From Acidovorax soli (GTDB lineage Bacteria > Pseudomonadota > Gammaproteobacteria > Burkholderiales > Burkholderiaceae_C), in assembly GCF_014207955.1 (NCBI RefSeq), contig NZ_JACHLK010000004.1, positions 62,001-126,000 on the forward strand: a stretch of 64,000 bases of DNA, in the 5' to 3' direction. Every line of letters begins with the position of its first letter. Position 1 is the first letter of the stretch. The notes under the pieces are model-generated. The model did no database searches, had not been told where the DNA came from, and was given only the letters and a program-made list of their open reading frames with translations. Positions 1 through 9,538 of the stretch are shown piece by piece. A program made the translations under genes and the position numbers.

Positions 1-420
1 GCCTACGGCGAACTGGAGGCGCTGGAGACGGCTGTGCCCACGCTGTATGTGGATTTTTCGGGCGACGAGGACCTGCGTGCACGCGTGCACCACCACCTGG
101 GTGCTGCGCTGGTCTACGACTGCTATGCCGGCTCGGCGCAGAACACGCAGTTCCTGCGCGATGCCGCCCTGCCCGGGCCGGCCCCGGCGTTCTACTTCGC
201 GCCCGTGCAGATCAAGAAGCGCAATGCCGACTGGGGCCCGGAGGTGGTGAACCAGAAGTTCAACGCCGCGCAACGCGCCTTCATCGAGCGCATCAGCGAC
301 CCGCGCCAGCCCTGGATGCGGGTGCAGGAGCACCAGGGGTTCGCCGCGGCGCAGACCTTGGTGGACGACCTGCACGCGGGCCGCATCGACCCGCAGGCGG
401 GCCATGTGGTGCTTCTGTAG
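1..420 (+). CDS. DUF2855 family protein, 3' end only
   Basis: An open frame runs in from the left window edge and stops at 418-420, so only the C-terminal ~139 residues are seen. The stretch VPTLYVDFSGDEDLR followed by a conserved block around HHHLGAALVYDC resembles the C-terminal half of DUF2855 proteins, which look like medium-chain reductases lacking an obvious active site. No function is established for the family. The true start is outside the window; the GTG at 34 is an internal codon because the frame is open to base 1. The stop lies four bases before the -10 element of the next operon. Confidence 0.6.
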   Translation, partial: AYGELEALETAVPTLYVDFSGDEDLRARVHHHLGAALVYDCYAGSAQNTQFLRDAALPGPAPAFYFAPVQIKKRNADWGPEVVNQKFNAAQRAFIERISDPRQPWMRVQEHQGFAAAQTLVDDLHAGRIDPQAGHVVLL

Positions 421-423
421 CCT

Positions 424-429
424 TATAAT
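424..429 (+). promoter_or_regulatory. Likely -10 box of the ahcY operon promoter
   Basis: A perfect TATAAT begins four bases after the upstream stop codon and nine bases before the riboswitch stem. Transcription starting about seven bases downstream would place the SAH aptamer at the very 5' end of the mRNA. No convincing -35 hexamer is visible 16-18 bases upstream. Confidence 0.6.
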
Positions 430-437
430 GCGCGCAT

Positions 438-507
438 CCGAGGAGCGTTGCAGCGTCCCCAGCACTGGCGGGGCGTGAGGCTCGGAGTCATCTAGCAACG
501 ACGCTCA
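438..507 (+). ncRNA. SAH riboswitch
   Basis: This leader matches the S-adenosylhomocysteine aptamer found upstream of ahcY in beta- and gammaproteobacteria. CCGAG at 438-442 pairs with CTCGG at 481-485 to form the pseudoknot, and GAGCG at 443-447 pairs with CGCTC at 502-506 to form the long-range stem. The order CCGAGGAGCG ... GAGGCTCGG ... ACGCTC is the diagnostic layout. SAH binding normally turns expression on, so accumulated SAH would induce the hydrolase that removes it. The start codon follows 85 bases after the aptamer. Confidence 0.9.
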
Positions 508-591
508 TCCACTTCTCGTGTGGTGAGTGAGCCTACCGTCTCATCCCCCGCGCTGAAGTGGTCTTTCAATCATGCTTTGGAGCACACCACC

Positions 592-2025
<1,434 letters not shown>

Positions 2026-2038
2026 CCGGTAGCCGGCG

Positions 2039-2085
2039 CCCGTGCCCCTGGTGGCACGGGACAGGCGCGCCCTGGCGGGCGCGCC
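2039..2085 (+). terminator. Two adjacent GC hairpins after ahcY
   Basis: CCCGTGCC at 2039-2046 pairs perfectly with GGCACGGG at 2053-2060. Immediately after, GGCGCGCC at 2064-2071 repeats as the same palindrome at 2078-2085. Only two T residues follow, so this is a weak or partial terminator at best. It could instead stabilise the ahcY 3' end and lower tlyA-metF expression relative to ahcY. Confidence 0.45.
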
Positions 2086-2123
2086 TTCCATGGCCTTCAG
2101 ACGAGAGAGTGAGTGACTGACGC

Positions 2124-3125
2124 ATGCGCGCAGATGTATTTTTGGTGGAGTTTGGCCACGCGGCCACGCGCTCGCAGGCCCAGCGACTGATCGCGGCCGG
2201 GGTCGAGTGGCGCCTGTCGCCGCTGTCGCCCTGGCAGAAGGTCGCCAAGAACGGCGACGACATCCCCTCGGTGGCCGAGTTGCGGCTGCTCGACGGCGCC
2301 GAGGCGAAGTACCTCTCGCGCGGCGGCCTCAAGCTCGAGGGAGCGCTGGCGGCCACGCAGCTGTCCCCGAAGGGGCTGCGCTGCCTGGACGTGGGCCAGA
2401 GCACCGGCGGTTTCACCGACTGCCTGCTGCAGCACGGGGCGGCCCAGGTGATCGGTGTGGACGTGGGCCACGGCCAACTGCACGAGCGGCTGCGCAACGA
2501 CCTGCGTGTGGTCGGCGTGGAAGGGCTCAACGCCCGCGCCATGACCGCCGAATCGCTGCAGGAAGGCTGCGAGGAGGCCTTGTCCGAGCATGTGGAAACC
2601 GAGATCGAAGACAACGACACCCAGCCCGTGGCGCCCTATGCCTGGATGCGCAACGGCGGCGAAGTGGGCGACGAGTACGACGACAGCGACGATGCCAAGG
2701 AGCAGGACGTGGAGGCCTTCAAGGCCGAGCGTGTTGCCAAGGCACGCGCGCGGGCCGAGGGCACCGTGCCCACGGAGCGCCGCCGCCGTGCCGGGCGGGA
2801 GGATGTGGACATCACGCCGGCTTTCGACCTGGTCACCGGGGATTTGTCCTTCATCTCGCTCACGCTGGTGCTGCCTGCGCTGGTGCCGCTGATGAAACCT
2901 GGCAGCGCCCTGCTGATGCTGGTCAAGCCGCAGTTCGAGTTGCAGCCCGGCCAGGTGGGCAAGGGCGGCATCGTGCGCGACGAGTCCCTGTACGCGGTGG
3001 TCGAGCAGCGCATCCGCGACTGCTGTGCCGAACTGGGCCTTTCCGTGCAGTCCTGGCTGGACAGCCCCATCAGCGGTGGCGACGGCAACCGCGAGTTCTT
3101 TGTTTTTGCGAGGAGGGCCGCATGA
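2124..3125 (+). CDS. tlyA: TlyA-family rRNA 2'-O-methyltransferase with acidic insertion
   Basis: TlyA proteins combine an S4 RNA-binding domain with a Rossmann methyltransferase that uses SAM to methylate ribose in rRNA. Here the S4 part is residues 1-60. SRGGLKLEGAL (Lys70), the SAM motif LDVGQSTGGFTD (89-99), GDLSFIS (Asp240), VKPQFE (Lys268) and NREFF near the C-terminus supply a K-D-K-E set as in characterised TlyA. At 333 residues it is about 65 longer than typical TlyA, because of an acidic, low-complexity insert at roughly residues 142-228 inside the catalytic domain. It lies 98 bp after ahcY and its stop overlaps the metF start (ATGA). Older annotations call such proteins hemolysin A. 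Confidence 0.88.
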   Translation: MRADVFLVEFGHAATRSQAQRLIAAGVEWRLSPLSPWQKVAKNGDDIPSVAELRLLDGAEAKYLSRGGLKLEGALAATQLSPKGLRCLDVGQSTGGFTDCLLQHGAAQVIGVDVGHGQLHERLRNDLRVVGVEGLNARAMTAESLQEGCEEALSEHVETEIEDNDTQPVAPYAWMRNGGEVGDEYDDSDDAKEQDVEAFKAERVAKARARAEGTVPTERRRRAGREDVDITPAFDLVTGDLSFISLTLVLPALVPLMKPGSALLMLVKPQFELQPGQVGKGGIVRDESLYAVVEQRIRDCCAELGLSVQSWLDSPISGGDGNREFFVFARRAA

Positions 3126-3973
3126 ATGCAGCCAAGGCGCAGGCCACCGGCTTTCCGGTGAGCCTCGAATTCTTTCCGCCCAAGACACCTGCGGGCGCCG
3201 ACAAGCTGCGCGCCGAGCGCCAGCAGCTGTATGCGCTGAACCCCGAGTTCTGCTCCGTCACCTATGGTGCGGGCGGCTCCACGCAGGAGGGCACCTTCAG
3301 CACGGTGCGCGAGATCCTGGCCGAGGGTGTGCCTGCGGCCTCGCATTTCTCGTGCATCGGCGCGACGCGCGAATCGGTGCGCGCCCAACTGGCCGAACTC
3401 AAGGCCATGGGCGTCAAGCGCCTGGTGGCGCTGCGCGGCGACCTGCCCAGCGGCTATGGCGCGGGTGGCGAGTTCCAGTACGCCAGCGACCTGGTGGCCT
3501 TCATCCGTGCCGAGACCGGGCGCGACTTCCACATCGAGGTGGCGGCCTACCCCGAGGTGCATCCCCAGGCCCGCTCGCCCGAAGCCGACCTCCGGGCCTA
3601 CCTGGCCAAGGTGCAGGCCGGGGCCGACGTGGCCATCACCCAGTATTTCTACAACGCGGACTCGTATTTCCGCTTTGTCGACGATGCGCAGGCCCTGGGC
3701 GCCAGCATTCCGGTGGTGCCCGGCATCATGCCCATCACCAGCTCCACCCAGCTCATGCGCTTCTCGGACGCCTGCGGCGCCGAGATCCCGCGCTGGATCC
3801 GTTTGCGCCTGCAGGCCTTTGGCGACGATACGGCGAGCATCAAGGCCTTTGGCCTCGATGTGGTGACGGATTTGTGCGACCGGCTGCGCAGTGCTGGTGT
3901 GCCGGCGCTGCACTTCTACACCATGAACCAGAGCGCGGCCACCCTGGAAATTTGCCGCCGCCTGGTGCTGTGA
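3122..3973 (+). CDS. metF: 5,10-methylenetetrahydrofolate reductase
   Basis: MetF is a FAD enzyme that reduces methylene-THF to methyl-THF, the methyl donor for methionine synthase. The 283-residue TIM-barrel protein opens with SLEFFPPKT, carrying the family's catalytic Glu. It then shows FCSVTYGAGGST, the LVALRGDLP strand with the flavin-site Asp, and ITQYFYNADSYFRFVD. Length is normal for a bacterial MetF. The ATG at 3122 overlaps the tlyA stop, indicating translational coupling. With AhcY it joins the two inputs to methionine regeneration, homocysteine and the methyl group, under one SAH-responsive leader. Confidence 0.95.
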   Translation: MNAAKAQATGFPVSLEFFPPKTPAGADKLRAERQQLYALNPEFCSVTYGAGGSTQEGTFSTVREILAEGVPAASHFSCIGATRESVRAQLAELKAMGVKRLVALRGDLPSGYGAGGEFQYASDLVAFIRAETGRDFHIEVAAYPEVHPQARSPEADLRAYLAKVQAGADVAITQYFYNADSYFRFVDDAQALGASIPVVPGIMPITSSTQLMRFSDACGAEIPRWIRLRLQAFGDDTASIKAFGLDVVTDLCDRLRSAGVPALHFYTMNQSAATLEICRRLVL

Positions 3974-4026
3974 GCGGTGACCAACGGTAATATTCACACC
4001 CTTTGTTTCATTTTTTCTGGTGCGCC

Positions 4027-4638
4027 ATGAAGGTTGTATTTGCCGTGATGCTGGCCCTGCTCGGGGCCCTGAGTGTGTCGAGCGTGGGGGCGCAGACGCG
4101 CTACCACTGCCGCGATGCCAACGGGAACAACTACTCCATGTCCCGTCCCTGCCTGGAGGGCAGCACCACCCGGACGATTGAAGCCGGACCCGCGCAACCG
4201 TCCTACTCCTACAGCCAGCCTTCCCGTTCCACGACGGTGCGAACGGCCCCGAGCGAGCCGGACCATTACAGCTACATGAGCGGGCGCTGCCGTGCGCTGG
4301 ACGAGAACATCCGCAATGCCTATTCGCGCAAGATTGCGCCGGATGTGGTGCAGGGCATGCGCAACGAATACCGCCGCGATTGCGCCCAGGAGGAGCAGGA
4401 CGCTTCCGATCGCTTCTACCAGGAGCGGCGCGCAGGAGACAGGCAGCGCCGAGAGGAAGAGAAGTCGGCCCAGCTCGCGGCCCAGTCTGCCAGCGAAATG
4501 GATGCCCGCAAGGCCCAGCAATGCGCCGAGTCGCAGCGCATCCTGAACAGCAAGAAGGCCCGCACCGACCTCACCGAAGGGGAGCGGGCCGACCTCAAGC
4601 GCTTTGAAGAGGCGTTTCTTGCGCGCTGCAAGCGCTGA
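4027..4638 (+). CDS. Exported DUF4124-like protein, function unknown
   Basis: The 203-residue product begins with a signal peptide (MKVVFAVMLALLGALSVSSVGA) probably cleaved before QTRYHC. The first mature segment, RYHCRDANGNNYSMSRPC, resembles the DUF4124 domain common in betaproteobacterial envelope proteins. The rest is charged and helical, rich in Gln, Glu and Arg, with Cys at several spaced positions, and probably forms a periplasmic coiled coil. The in-frame TTG at 4003 is rejected as start because ATG 4027 places the signal peptide at the N-terminus. Its 3' end overlaps the next gene. No specific role can be assigned. Confidence 0.6.
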   Translation: MKVVFAVMLALLGALSVSSVGAQTRYHCRDANGNNYSMSRPCLEGSTTRTIEAGPAQPSYSYSQPSRSTTVRTAPSEPDHYSYMSGRCRALDENIRNAYSRKIAPDVVQGMRNEYRRDCAQEEQDASDRFYQERRAGDRQRREEEKSAQLAAQSASEMDARKAQQCAESQRILNSKKARTDLTEGERADLKRFEEAFLARCKR

Positions 4639-5317
4639 CTTCTTGCGAGGGACCGCCTGCGCGCTGGCCGCCTGCCTGCTGTGGTGGCCTGCGGCATGGG
4701 CCGAGGACGTGGGTTTGCGCCTGGATGGCGCGACGGGGAGCGAGCTTAGGGTGCCGCCGGACTCCGCCGAGACGCTGCCACTGCGCGCTGGGCCTGCGAT
4801 GGGACCAGGACTTTCCCGTCCCAGCCTGCTGGCGGATCAGGCTGGCATGGAGGAAGAGGAAGACGACGACGCCGTTGCCGATGCGTACGAAGGCCCCCTG
4901 GAGACGGGCCTGGCTTCCTGGTATGGCCAGCGCTTTCACCGGCGGCGCACGGCCAGCGGAGAGCTGTTCGACATGAATGCCATGACAGCGGCGCACCGCA
5001 CGCTGGCCTTTGGCACCCGCATCTGCGTGCGCGACCGCGAGACTGGCAAGGGCGTTGTGGTGCGGGTCAATGACCGGGGCCCGCATGTGGCCAACCGCAT
5101 CGTGGACCTGAGCCGTGGCGCGGCCCTGGCCCTGGGGGTGCAGGGAGGGCTCAAGCCGGTGGATGTGTTCCCCGTCGGCGGCGATGCTGTAACCTGCCCT
5201 CCCGTTCCTCTGGACACTCTCCCGCAGCGCTTTGCACTGCCTGAGGCCCGTGAGGCGCAGGCACCCGCGGCCAGTGGTCGCCGCACAGGGACCCCGCGCC
5301 TGCTGCGCTCCCCTTGA
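4604..5317 (+). CDS. rlpA: RlpA-like septal ring lytic transglycosylase
   Basis: The C-terminal half is a clear double-psi beta-barrel RlpA domain: GLASWYGQRFHRRRTASGE, TAAHRTLAFGTRICV, VVRVNDRGP and NRIVDLSRGAALALG. RlpA cleaves denuded peptidoglycan glycan strands at division sites. No SPOR domain follows. A signal sequence ends around WPAAWA-ED; it also contains LAAC, a possible lipobox, so the anchor type is unclear. A run of Glu and Asp (EEEEDDD) lies between signal and barrel. The start is uncertain: TTG at 4604, 4619 or 4643 are all in frame, the last just after the upstream stop. The calculated frame from 4604 overlaps the previous gene by 35 bp. Confidence 0.82.
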   Translation: MKRRFLRAASADFLRGTACALAACLLWWPAAWAEDVGLRLDGATGSELRVPPDSAETLPLRAGPAMGPGLSRPSLLADQAGMEEEEDDDAVADAYEGPLETGLASWYGQRFHRRRTASGELFDMNAMTAAHRTLAFGTRICVRDRETGKGVVVRVNDRGPHVANRIVDLSRGAALALGVQGGLKPVDVFPVGGDAVTCPPVPLDTLPQRFALPEAREAQAPAASGRRTGTPRLLRSP

Positions 5318-5338
5318 GCGGCGCTTTCGGCCTCCTGG

Positions 5339-6226
5339 CTATCCGCCGGATTCCAGCGTGTGCGTGGCGTTGCGGTCCTGCGCCAGCAGCTCGGCCATCT
5401 GGGGCAGGGCGTCCTTGAGTGCCGCCTTGAGCGTGAAGGGCGGGTTGATCAGGAACATGCCGCTGGCCGGCAGGCCGGGCCGCTTGGCTTCGCCGCTGGC
5501 GGTCTCGCCCATCTTGCTGGACTTGACGGTCAGCGTGGCATGCAGCCAGCTCTTGCCCGCCTTGGTGGCCAGGGTCTTCAGGCGGCGCGGCAGGTCATGG
5601 GCTTCCGGGCGCGGGATGATCGGGTACCAGAAGGCATAGGTGCCGGTGGCAAAACGCTTGAGCGAATCCGCCGCCATGTCGAGCACCTTGCCATAGTCGT
5701 TCTTCATCTCGTAGCTGGGGTCGCACAGCACCAGGGCGCGGCGGGCCGGTGGGGGCAGGAACTTCTTGAGGCCCTCGAATCCGTCTTCGTGCAGCACCGC
5801 CACCTGGCGCCCCGCTTCGAGCTGGGCCACATTGCCGGCCAGCGCGCGCAGGTCGGTGGGGTGCAGCTCGAACAGTTTGAGCTTGTCGTGGTCGCGCAGC
5901 AGGCGCTGCATGATGAAGGGCGACCCGGGGTAGACGCGTGTGGCTGCGCCTTGGTTGAAGGCACGCACCATGTCCACATAGGCCTGCAGGGCGGGCTGGA
6001 GCGCCGGTGTGCCGGGGGCGACCAGCCGGGCGATGCCGTCGGCTGCTTCGGCGCTGGTGCTGGCGTAGTCGCCATCCAGCCGGTACAGGCCGGCGCCTGC
6101 ATGGGTGTCCAGCACGGTCAGGGCCGCGTCTTTCTCGGTGAGGTACTGCAGGGTGGCAATCAGCACCGTGTGCTTGAGCACGTCGGCGTGGTTGCCTGCA
6201 TGGAAGGCGTGGCGGTAACTGAACAT
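5339..6226 (-). CDS. rlmJ: 23S rRNA (adenine2030-N6)-methyltransferase
   Basis: RlmJ methylates N6 of A2030 in 23S rRNA using SAM. The 295-residue protein starts MFSYRHAFHAGNHADVLKH, the family's characteristic N-terminus. It continues with LDTHAGAGLY (SAM motif) and the catalytic motif CDPSYEMK, where E. coli has DPPYE. The long upstream extension to 6298 is rejected because the conserved start MFSYRH lies at 6226. It converges on rlpA with 21 bp between stops. The 289 bp upstream (6227-6515), shared with the divergent kinase gene, holds no gene or confident site that I can see. Confidence 0.92.
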   Translation of the reverse strand: MFSYRHAFHAGNHADVLKHTVLIATLQYLTEKDAALTVLDTHAGAGLYRLDGDYASTSAEAADGIARLVAPGTPALQPALQAYVDMVRAFNQGAATRVYPGSPFIMQRLLRDHDKLKLFELHPTDLRALAGNVAQLEAGRQVAVLHEDGFEGLKKFLPPPARRALVLCDPSYEMKNDYGKVLDMAADSLKRFATGTYAFWYPIIPRPEAHDLPRRLKTLATKAGKSWLHATLTVKSSKMGETASGEAKRPGLPASGMFLINPPFTLKAALKDALPQMAELLAQDRNATHTLESGG

Positions 6227-6515
6227 GCCCCAATGGTAACGAGTGTCTGCGCCCGGGCCGCGATTTCGGGGCGCATCAGACCGCACAACACCCGTCAATC
6301 AGGGCTTTCAGCCGCCACAGGTGGCACGGACAATGCAGGACAGGGCAGAATTGCGTGCTGGGAGGTTGCTGCGTGACGTTTTTGGCAGATATGTGGCTTT
6401 TTGTTTCAATGCCATCGGCTGTCATGCCTCATGATCGCTGGTGCCGCGGGGCGGCCCCTCGCAGCAGCCTCCTGGCCGCCGTTCCGGCGACCTCCCCGCC
6501 CAGCCTGTTCGCACA

Positions 6516-8405
6516 ATGACCGAAACCTCTGTTCCTGCTCCTGCCAGCGCCGTCAGCCATGTCGATGCGCTGCCGCCTGGAACGCGGCTGGCCGAGTTCG
6601 AGATCCTGGCGCTGCTGGGTGTGGGTGGCTTCGGCATGGTCTACAAGGCCTTCGACCACTCGCTGCACCGGGCGGTGGCGATCAAGGAGTACATGCCTTC
6701 GGCACTGGCCGGGCGCGCCCAGGGCCAGTCGCTGTGGGTGCGCTCCTCGTCCGACCAGCAGACCTTCCACGCCGGCCTTGAATCCTTCGTGGGCGAGGCG
6801 CGCCTGCTGGCACAGTTCGACCACCCCTCCCTGGTCAAGGTGTTCCGCTTCTGGGAGGCCAATAACACCGCCTACATGGTCATGCCGCTGTATTCGGGCA
6901 TGACCTTCAAGCAGGCGCGCGCGCAGATGCGCACGCCGCCCACCGAGGAATGGCTGCGCAAGCTGCTGTGGTCGGTGTTGGGCGCCCTGCGCGTGCTGCA
7001 CGAGGGCAAGACCCTGCACCGCGACATCTCGCCCGACAACATCTTCCTGCAGGACAGCGGCCCGCCGGTGCTGCTGGACCTGGGCGCGGCGCGCCATGCG
7101 ATCAACGACAAGGACCACAAGCACACGGCCGTGCTCAAGGTGAACTACGCCCCCATCGAGCAGTACTCCGAAGGGGACGATGACCTGCGCCAGGGCCCCT
7201 GGAGCGACCTGTACTCGCTGGCGGCCGTGGTGCACGGCTGCCTGTGCAATGACACGCCCCTGCCGGCCACGCTGCGCTCCATCAAGGACCGCATGGTGCC
7301 GTTCTCGCGGGTGGCCAAGACCGTCAGGAAGCAGTTGGGGGTCGAGTATTCGCCCGCCTTCGTGGCCGCGATCTCGCAGGCGCTCTCGCTCAAGCCGGAG
7401 GACCGGCCCCAGAGCATTGACGCCTTCCTGCAGCTGATGGAGATGACCACGCCGCCCGAGGGCGTGGAGCATTTCGACTTCCGCGCCGACCTGGGCGACA
7501 TCTGGGTGGAGCCGGCCGATCAGCCCGGGCCCGGCCTGCTGACCCCGACCGTGGACGTGACGGCGGCGCCCGCCATCGTGGCCCAGATCGAGGCCCAGGC
7601 GAACAAGGCGCTCGAGGAGAACGCCGAAGCAGCACCGGCCGAGGAATACCCCGATACAGTGCAGCGGGGCGCGGCCGACACCGTTTTCATGGATCCTGTC
7701 GATACCCAGGTCCTGGAGGTCCCCGTGCCCGGCGCAGAGCGCAAGGCGGCGCGCCATGGACGTGGCGAGTCCGGTGGTGCAGCGGGCCGGGTGCGCGCAG
7801 CCCTCACCGAGTCCGAGCGTGCCAGCGCGGCCCTGGCGGCACGCGCCGGCCGCAGCCCGAACCGGATGCCGGTCTGGCTGGTGCTGGGCGCCGCTGGCTT
7901 GGCCGTGGCCGCCGCCGGGGTCTGGTGGTCGCAGGATCGCGGCCAGAAGGCCGCGCCGGTCGACGATATCATCACCGAGATGGCCGAGCCGGCGCCTGCG
8001 GCCTCCGAGGCTGTGGCCGTGCTCGTGCCTGCATCGGAGCCCGCCGCCATGGCGGCGAGTGCGCCGCTCGCGCCGGCGGTGGCTGACCCCGCCTCGGCAG
8101 CCGCGCTCCCCAAGCCTGCGCCCAAGCCCAAGCGGGCGGTGGCGTCCGAGCCCGCGCCCGCGCCCGTCGTGGTCCACGAGGAGCCGCCACCGCCGCCCCC
8201 GCCACCACCACCGGTGGAGCGCCCCCGCCCCGCGCCGGTGCGCGTGCCATCGCCCCAGGAAGCGTGCGCCGACGCCAGCTTCCTGGCACGCCCGATGTGC
8301 ATCCACAACGAATGCCAGAAGCCGTCCCAGGCGGGATCCGCTATTTGCGTGGAGAACAAGCGCCGCTACGAGGCTGAGGAGGCTCGCCGCCGCCAGTCGC
8401 CCTGA
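6516..8405 (+). CDS. Membrane-anchored Ser/Thr protein kinase
   Basis: Residues ~28-310 form a Hanks-type kinase: glycine loop GVGGFGMVYKA (35-45), VAIK lysine Lys57, catalytic HRDISPDN (168-175; the usual Lys two after Asp is Ser) and DLG (from Asp188) in place of DFG. A linker follows, then one membrane helix (WLVLGAAGLAVAAAGVWW). The outer segment is rich in Ala and Pro, with a tract of consecutive prolines near 8186-8216. The C-terminus carries four Cys in about 33 residues (EACADASF ... MCIHNEC ... ICVEN). Topology predicts a cytoplasmic kinase and periplasmic tail. ATG 6516 is preferred over 6441 because the earlier stretch is not conserved-looking. No substrate or phosphatase gene is adjacent. 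Confidence 0.85.
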   Translation: MTETSVPAPASAVSHVDALPPGTRLAEFEILALLGVGGFGMVYKAFDHSLHRAVAIKEYMPSALAGRAQGQSLWVRSSSDQQTFHAGLESFVGEARLLAQFDHPSLVKVFRFWEANNTAYMVMPLYSGMTFKQARAQMRTPPTEEWLRKLLWSVLGALRVLHEGKTLHRDISPDNIFLQDSGPPVLLDLGAARHAINDKDHKHTAVLKVNYAPIEQYSEGDDDLRQGPWSDLYSLAAVVHGCLCNDTPLPATLRSIKDRMVPFSRVAKTVRKQLGVEYSPAFVAAISQALSLKPEDRPQSIDAFLQLMEMTTPPEGVEHFDFRADLGDIWVEPADQPGPGLLTPTVDVTAAPAIVAQIEAQANKALEENAEAAPAEEYPDTVQRGAADTVFMDPVDTQVLEVPVPGAERKAARHGRGESGGAAGRVRAALTESERASAALAARAGRSPNRMPVWLVLGAAGLAVAAAGVWWSQDRGQKAAPVDDIITEMAEPAPAASEAVAVLVPASEPAAMAASAPLAPAVADPASAAALPKPAPKPKRAVASEPAPAPVVVHEEPPPPPPPPPPVERPRPAPVRVPSPQEACADASFLARPMCIHNECQKPSQAGSAICVENKRRYEAEEARRRQSP

Positions 8406-8468
8406 GCGGTGGTGGCGGTACCTGGGGCTGCGCGGCCGGTGCCGGTGGCGTGGTTTTGGCGCCTTCGC

Positions 8469-8498
8469 TTGCGCTCCTGGCCTGGTAATTCGTATAAT
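8469..8498 (+). promoter_or_regulatory. Promoter of rplM-rpsI
   Basis: TTGCGC at 8469-8474 and a perfect TATAAT at 8493-8498 are separated by 18 bp, fitting a sigma-70 promoter. Transcription would start near 8505, leaving a leader of about 115 nt before rplM. A leader of that size is often used for r-protein feedback, but I could not recognise a known L13 structure. Confidence 0.7.
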
Positions 8499-8622
8499 CG
8501 AGGGCTTCGCAGCGCTTTTGTGGTCCCGCGGCGAGGAATTTCATGCCACCTAAGAGGCTTCCTACAGAGAAGCACCGACCGTGGAAAAGGACCCGCCAAA
8601 CCCTCTTTTCGAGAGAAAACTC

Positions 8623-9054
8623 ATGACTACCACTTTCAGCGCCAAGCCCGCTGAGGTCGTGCACGAGTGGTTTGTGATTGACGCGACCGACAAGGTCCTC
8701 GGACGAGTAGCCAGCGAAGTTGCTCTCCGTTTGCGCGGCAAACACAAGGCCATTTACACGCCTCACGTCGATACCGGTGACTTCATCGTCATCATCAACG
8801 CAGCCAAGCTCAAGGTCACCGGCACCAAGTCCCTGGACAAGGTGTACTACCGCCACTCGGGTTACCCCGGCGGCATCACGGCCACGAACTTCCGCGATCT
8901 GCAAGCCAAGCACCCCGGCCGCGCGCTGGAGAAGGCCGTCAAGGGCATGCTGCCCAAGGGTCCTCTGGGCTACGCAATGATCAAGAAACTCAAGGTGTAT
9001 GGCGGTGCAGAGCATCCCCACACCGCCCAGCAGCCCAAGGCGCTGGAAATCTAA
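8623..9054 (+). CDS. rplM: 50S ribosomal protein L13
   Basis: L13 is an early-assembling large-subunit protein. The 143-residue product shows the family signatures [40 protein letters not shown] and MLPKGPLGY. The ATG at 8623 with a GAGAG ribosome site is used rather than the in-frame GTG at 8581. It is followed after 11 bp by rpsI, the usual two-gene operon. Confidence 0.98.
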   Translation: MTTTFSAKPAEVVHEWFVIDATDKVLGRVASEVALRLRGKHKAIYTPHVDTGDFIVIINAAKLKVTGTKSLDKVYYRHSGYPGGITATNFRDLQAKHPGRALEKAVKGMLPKGPLGYAMIKKLKVYGGAEHPHTAQQPKALEI

Positions 9055-9065
9055 GGAGCCTTGAG

Positions 9066-9458
9066 ATGATTGGTGAATGGAACAATGGCACCGGCCGTCG
9101 CAAGTCCAGCGTCGCCCGCGTGTTTCTGAAGAAGGGCACTGGCAAGATCACGGTGAACGGCAAGGACATCCAGTCCTACTTCGGCCGCGAAACCTCGATC
9201 ATGATCGCCAAGCAACCCCTGGTGCTGACCAACCATGTCGAAACCTTCGACGTGCAGGTCAACGTGCACGGTGGTGGTGAGTCCGGCCAGGCCGGCGCAA
9301 CCCGCCACGGCATCACCCGCGCCCTGATCGACTACGACGCGACGCTCAAGCCCGCACTGAGCCAAGCCGGCTTCGTGACGCGCGATGCCCGCGAAGTGGA
9401 GCGCAAGAAGGTCGGTCTGCACTCCGCACGCCGCGCCAAGCAGTTCTCCAAGCGTTAA
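9066..9458 (+). CDS. rpsI: 30S ribosomal protein S9
   Basis: S9 is a small-subunit head protein whose C-terminal tail contacts P-site tRNA. The 130-residue sequence has [34 protein letters not shown] and the conserved basic end [11 protein letters not shown]. It is cotranscribed with rplM and ends at a strong intrinsic terminator. Confidence 0.98.
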   Translation: MIGEWNNGTGRRKSSVARVFLKKGTGKITVNGKDIQSYFGRETSIMIAKQPLVLTNHVETFDVQVNVHGGGESGQAGATRHGITRALIDYDATLKPALSQAGFVTRDAREVERKKVGLHSARRAKQFSKR

Positions 9459-9474
9459 GCCTGGGCTGCCTTGC

Positions 9475-9502
9475 AAAAAAACCGCCTTCGGGCGGTTTTT
9501 TC
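9475..9502 (+). terminator. Intrinsic terminator after rpsI
   Basis: Seven A residues lead into ACCGCC, a TTCG tetraloop and GGCGGT, then six T residues. The A-tract and T-tract can extend the stem, so it may work in both directions. Confidence 0.93.
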
Positions 9503-9538
9503 GTTTAAGGTGCGCTCTTCGTTTTTCCTCCTCCTTCC

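Noticed and set aside
2064..2085. Twin GGCGCGCC palindromes as an attachment or recombination site
   Set aside because: They form a simple hairpin after a gene and have no neighbouring integrase or duplicated target.
8186..8216. CCG/CCC-rich tract as a possible DNA repeat
   Set aside because: It is in frame and encodes the Pro-rich stalk of the kinase, so it is low-complexity coding sequence.
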